Positions 5,904-7,206 of a stretch of 7,206 nucleotides of DNA are shown here, one piece after another (within the stretch, counting starts at the first letter, position 1; every line of letters begins with the position of its first letter). Location: positions 1 to 7,206 of the forward strand of contig JBPCMS010000107.1 in NCBI GenBank assembly GCA_051002015.1. The letters are read 5' to 3'. The notes beneath the pieces are model-generated. The model saw only the letters and a list, made by a program, of their open reading frames with translations. It searched no databases and was not told the DNA's origin. The translations under genes and the position numbers were made by a program. The DNA comes from JACDBE01 sp051002015 (GTDB lineage: Bacteria > Actinomycetota > Acidimicrobiia > Spongiisociales > UBA5794).

Positions 5904-6902
5904 GTGTTCACCAGGCCCCCGGATCTCCCCGACGCACTCGTCGCCGACGCCCTTGGTGCCGGGTGGGGGATGCAGGTCGCCGACATCGAGTACGCCCCCG
6001 TCGGTTACGGCAGCCACCACTGGCACGCCGCCGCCAACGAGCTCCGGTGGTTCGTCACCGTCGACGATCTCGCCGCCAGGCGCACACCGGGCGGCGCAAC
6101 CGACCAGCCCCTCCACCGGCTCACTGCGGCGCTGTCGACCGCCCGCGCCTTGCGCCACGCCGGGCTGGAGTTCGTCATCGCACCGCTGCCCACCGATGCG
6201 GGCCAGGTCGTCCACGTGGTGGAGGACCGGTTCGCGGTGTCGCTCTACCCGTATGTGGACGGCGAGTCACACCCGTGGGGCCCATACACGAGCAGGGCCG
6301 ACCGTCTCGCCGTCCTCGATCTCATCGCAGCCCTGCACCGGGCTCCCGAGACCGCCCGATCGGCGGCGCGGCGCGACGATCTCGCCATCCCCGGCCGGGG
6401 CGACCTGGACGCCGCCGTCGCCGACCTTGACCGGCCATGGCAGACCGGGCCCTATGGGGAGCCTGCTCGAGCGCTGCTGAACGAGCACGCCGACGCGGTG
6501 GGCGCGGCGAGGGGGCGCTACGACCGGCTCGCCGCCGATGTCATGGGCAGACCCGATCGGATGGTGCTCACCCATGGCGAACCCCATCGGGCCAACACCA
6601 TCACCACGACGGGCGGAGTCGTCCTGATCGACTGGGACACCGTCCTGATCGCACCGCCCGAGCGCGACCTGTGGGCGCTCGCCGACGAGGACCCCCAGGC
6701 CGCCGATGACTACACCGCACGAACCGGCATCACCCCGGAGGTCGACGCCATGGCTCTTTACCGGCTGTGGTGGCATCTGACCGAGGTCTCGATCTACATC
6801 GGCGAGTTCCACCGGCCACATCTGAAAACCGAAGACACCAGCATCGCCTGGGACAGCCTGAACCGCCACCTCGATCCCGCCCGCTGGCAAGCACTGACCT
6901 GA
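5904..6902 (+). CDS. Aminoglycoside phosphotransferase (APH) family small-molecule kinase
   Basis: A 332-residue protein of the APH/choline-kinase fold, which transfers phosphate from ATP to a hydroxyl on a small molecule. The Brenner-like motif is THGEPHRAN, with His224, Glu226 and Asn231, so Glu stands where the catalytic Asp of HGD is usual. IDWD follows (Asp243, Asp245, metal binding), then PPERDLW. The N-terminal lobe has YAPVGYGSHHW (glycine-rich loop region) and RWFVTVDD, where no ATP-binding lysine is evident. The HGE form is, as I recall, common in actinobacterial relatives, so activity is not excluded. The frame is open back to a GTG at 5823, but the added 27 residues look non-coding. 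Family members usually begin near VFTRPPDLPD, and a -10 box sits just before the GTG at 5904. Substrate unknown; antibiotic resistance should not be assumed. Divergent from the halogenase-like gene. Confidence 0.82.
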   Translation: MFTRPPDLPDALVADALGAGWGMQVADIEYAPVGYGSHHWHAAANELRWFVTVDDLAARRTPGGATDQPLHRLTAALSTARALRHAGLEFVIAPLPTDAGQVVHVVEDRFAVSLYPYVDGESHPWGPYTSRADRLAVLDLIAALHRAPETARSAARRDDLAIPGRGDLDAAVADLDRPWQTGPYGEPARALLNEHADAVGAARGRYDRLAADVMGRPDRMVLTHGEPHRANTITTTGGVVLIDWDTVLIAPPERDLWALADEDPQAADDYTARTGITPEVDAMALYRLWWHLTEVSIYIGEFHRPHLKTEDTSIAWDSLNRHLDPARWQALT

Positions 6903-6946
6903 CCGCGGCCCGGTCGTGATTGGCAACGCTCTGACCTGCGGTTATC

Positions 6947-7022
6947 TGGTGGAGACGATGGGACTTGAACCCACGACCCCCTGCTTGCAAAGCAGGTGCT
7001 CTGCCAACTGAGCTACGTCCCC
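6947..7022 (-). tRNA. tRNA-Ala (UGC)
   Basis: On the minus strand a complete cloverleaf can be drawn. The acceptor GGGGACG (7022-7016) pairs with CGTCTCC (6957-6951), the D arm is GCTC/GAGC, the anticodon stem is CCTGC/GCAGG with loop TTTGCAA (anticodon TGC at 6989-6987), and the T arm is GTGGG/CCCAT with TTCAAGT. The third acceptor pair is G-U, the main identity element for alanyl-tRNA synthetase. The discriminator A (6950) is followed by an encoded CCA (6949-6947). Confidence 0.97.
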
Positions 7023-7031
7023 GCACCCTCG

Positions 7032-7037
7032 ATGGTA
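7032..7037 (-). promoter_or_regulatory. candidate -10 box for tRNA-Ala
   Basis: Read on the minus strand this is TACCAT, a TAnnnT match whose expected start point (about 7 nt further) falls just before the tRNA 5' end at 7022. The position is right for a short-leader tRNA transcript. No convincing -35 is visible. Confidence 0.45.
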
Positions 7038-7146
7038 CCGGACGGGCGTGTTGATCCCGGGCCGATGACCCGACCCGGCAGTGCGGGGCGACACGTCCGG
7101 GGCGAGCATCACCCGATCTCGCCTGCATCCGGTAGCCGGCCGGGTG

Positions 7147-7152
7147 TAGCCT
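7147..7152 (+). promoter_or_regulatory. candidate -10 box for the gene starting at 7203
   Basis: TAGCCT fits TAnnnT about 50 nt before the ATG at 7203, leaving room for a leader that contains the AAGGAG ribosome site. GTAGCC occurs twice, 14 nt apart (7132-7137 and 7146-7151), with the second copy overlapping this box. That may be chance or a small operator. The rest of 7023-7190 shows nothing I can name. Confidence 0.3.
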
Positions 7153-7190
7153 CGGCGGCAAGGCGCAACCGGAGGGGACCGGCCCGGCGG

Positions 7191-7206
7191 AAGGAGATCG
7201 GCATGA
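7191..7206 (+). CDS. Start of a further gene (ribosome site and first codon only)
   Basis: AAGGAG at 7191-7196 is a near-perfect Shine-Dalgarno site with a 6-nt gap before the ATG at 7203-7205, after which the window ends. The coding part is only 7203-7206, so the product cannot be named. It is transcribed away from the tRNA-Ala gene. By comparison with mycobacteria one might look for an origin-proximal gene here, but nothing in the visible bases shows that. Confidence 0.6.

Noticed and set aside
1..7206. Search for CRISPR array, insertion sequence, toxin-antitoxin or defence genes
   Set aside because: No spaced direct repeats, transposase motifs, terminal repeats with target duplications, or known defence domains were found in any frame.

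Overview
The window is GC-rich (roughly two thirds G+C by eye) and looks like chromosomal DNA from an actinobacterium. Two genes point there directly. One is crgA, a cell-division gene restricted to Actinobacteria. The other is the end of a PknB-type serine/threonine kinase with extracellular PASTA repeats. Leaderless promoters (a TAnnnT box about 6-7 nt before the start codon), GTG starts and a short MutY without a NUDIX domain agree. The wider flavour (Thr-rich tail, stand-alone flavin-dependent halogenase-like enzyme) would fit an Acidimicrobiia-like lineage, but that is inference.

Layout. Positions 1-1370 (+) hold the 3' part of a PknB-like receptor kinase: the last piece of the kinase domain, a cytoplasmic linker, one transmembrane helix, five PASTA repeats and a poly-Thr tail. 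mutY (1367-2197, +) overlaps its stop by 4 bases (GTGA). A 224-bp gap carries a possible terminator hairpin and a leaderless promoter for crgA (2422-2676, +). A striking 50-nt imperfect palindrome (2699-2748) sits between crgA and the convergent minus-strand genes. Those genes are a thiolase (3000-4166, -) and, one base after its stop, a 77-residue membrane protein with a Cys/His cluster (2765-2998, -). Upstream is a minus-strand flavin-dependent halogenase-like monooxygenase (4295-5710). It is divergent from an APH-family small-molecule kinase (5904-6902, +), which also appears leaderless. A tRNA-Ala(UGC) with encoded CCA lies on the minus strand at 6947-7022. The last bases hold a clear Shine-Dalgarno site and the ATG of a further plus-strand gene cut off by the window end.

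How it fits together. The kinase and CrgA both act in septal/polar peptidoglycan synthesis and division, and pknB, crgA and tRNA-Ala are near neighbours close to oriC in mycobacteria, in the same relative orientation as here. The window may therefore be an origin-proximal region in which mutY and the block thiolase / membrane protein / halogenase / APH kinase occupy places held by other genes in mycobacteria. No mobile element, CRISPR array or recognised defence system was seen. The least ordinary items are the halogenase-like enzyme with a full set of halogenase motifs but no visible biosynthetic partners, the long palindrome after crgA, the small metal-ligand-rich membrane protein coupled to the thiolase, and the shortened Fe-S cysteine spacing in MutY.
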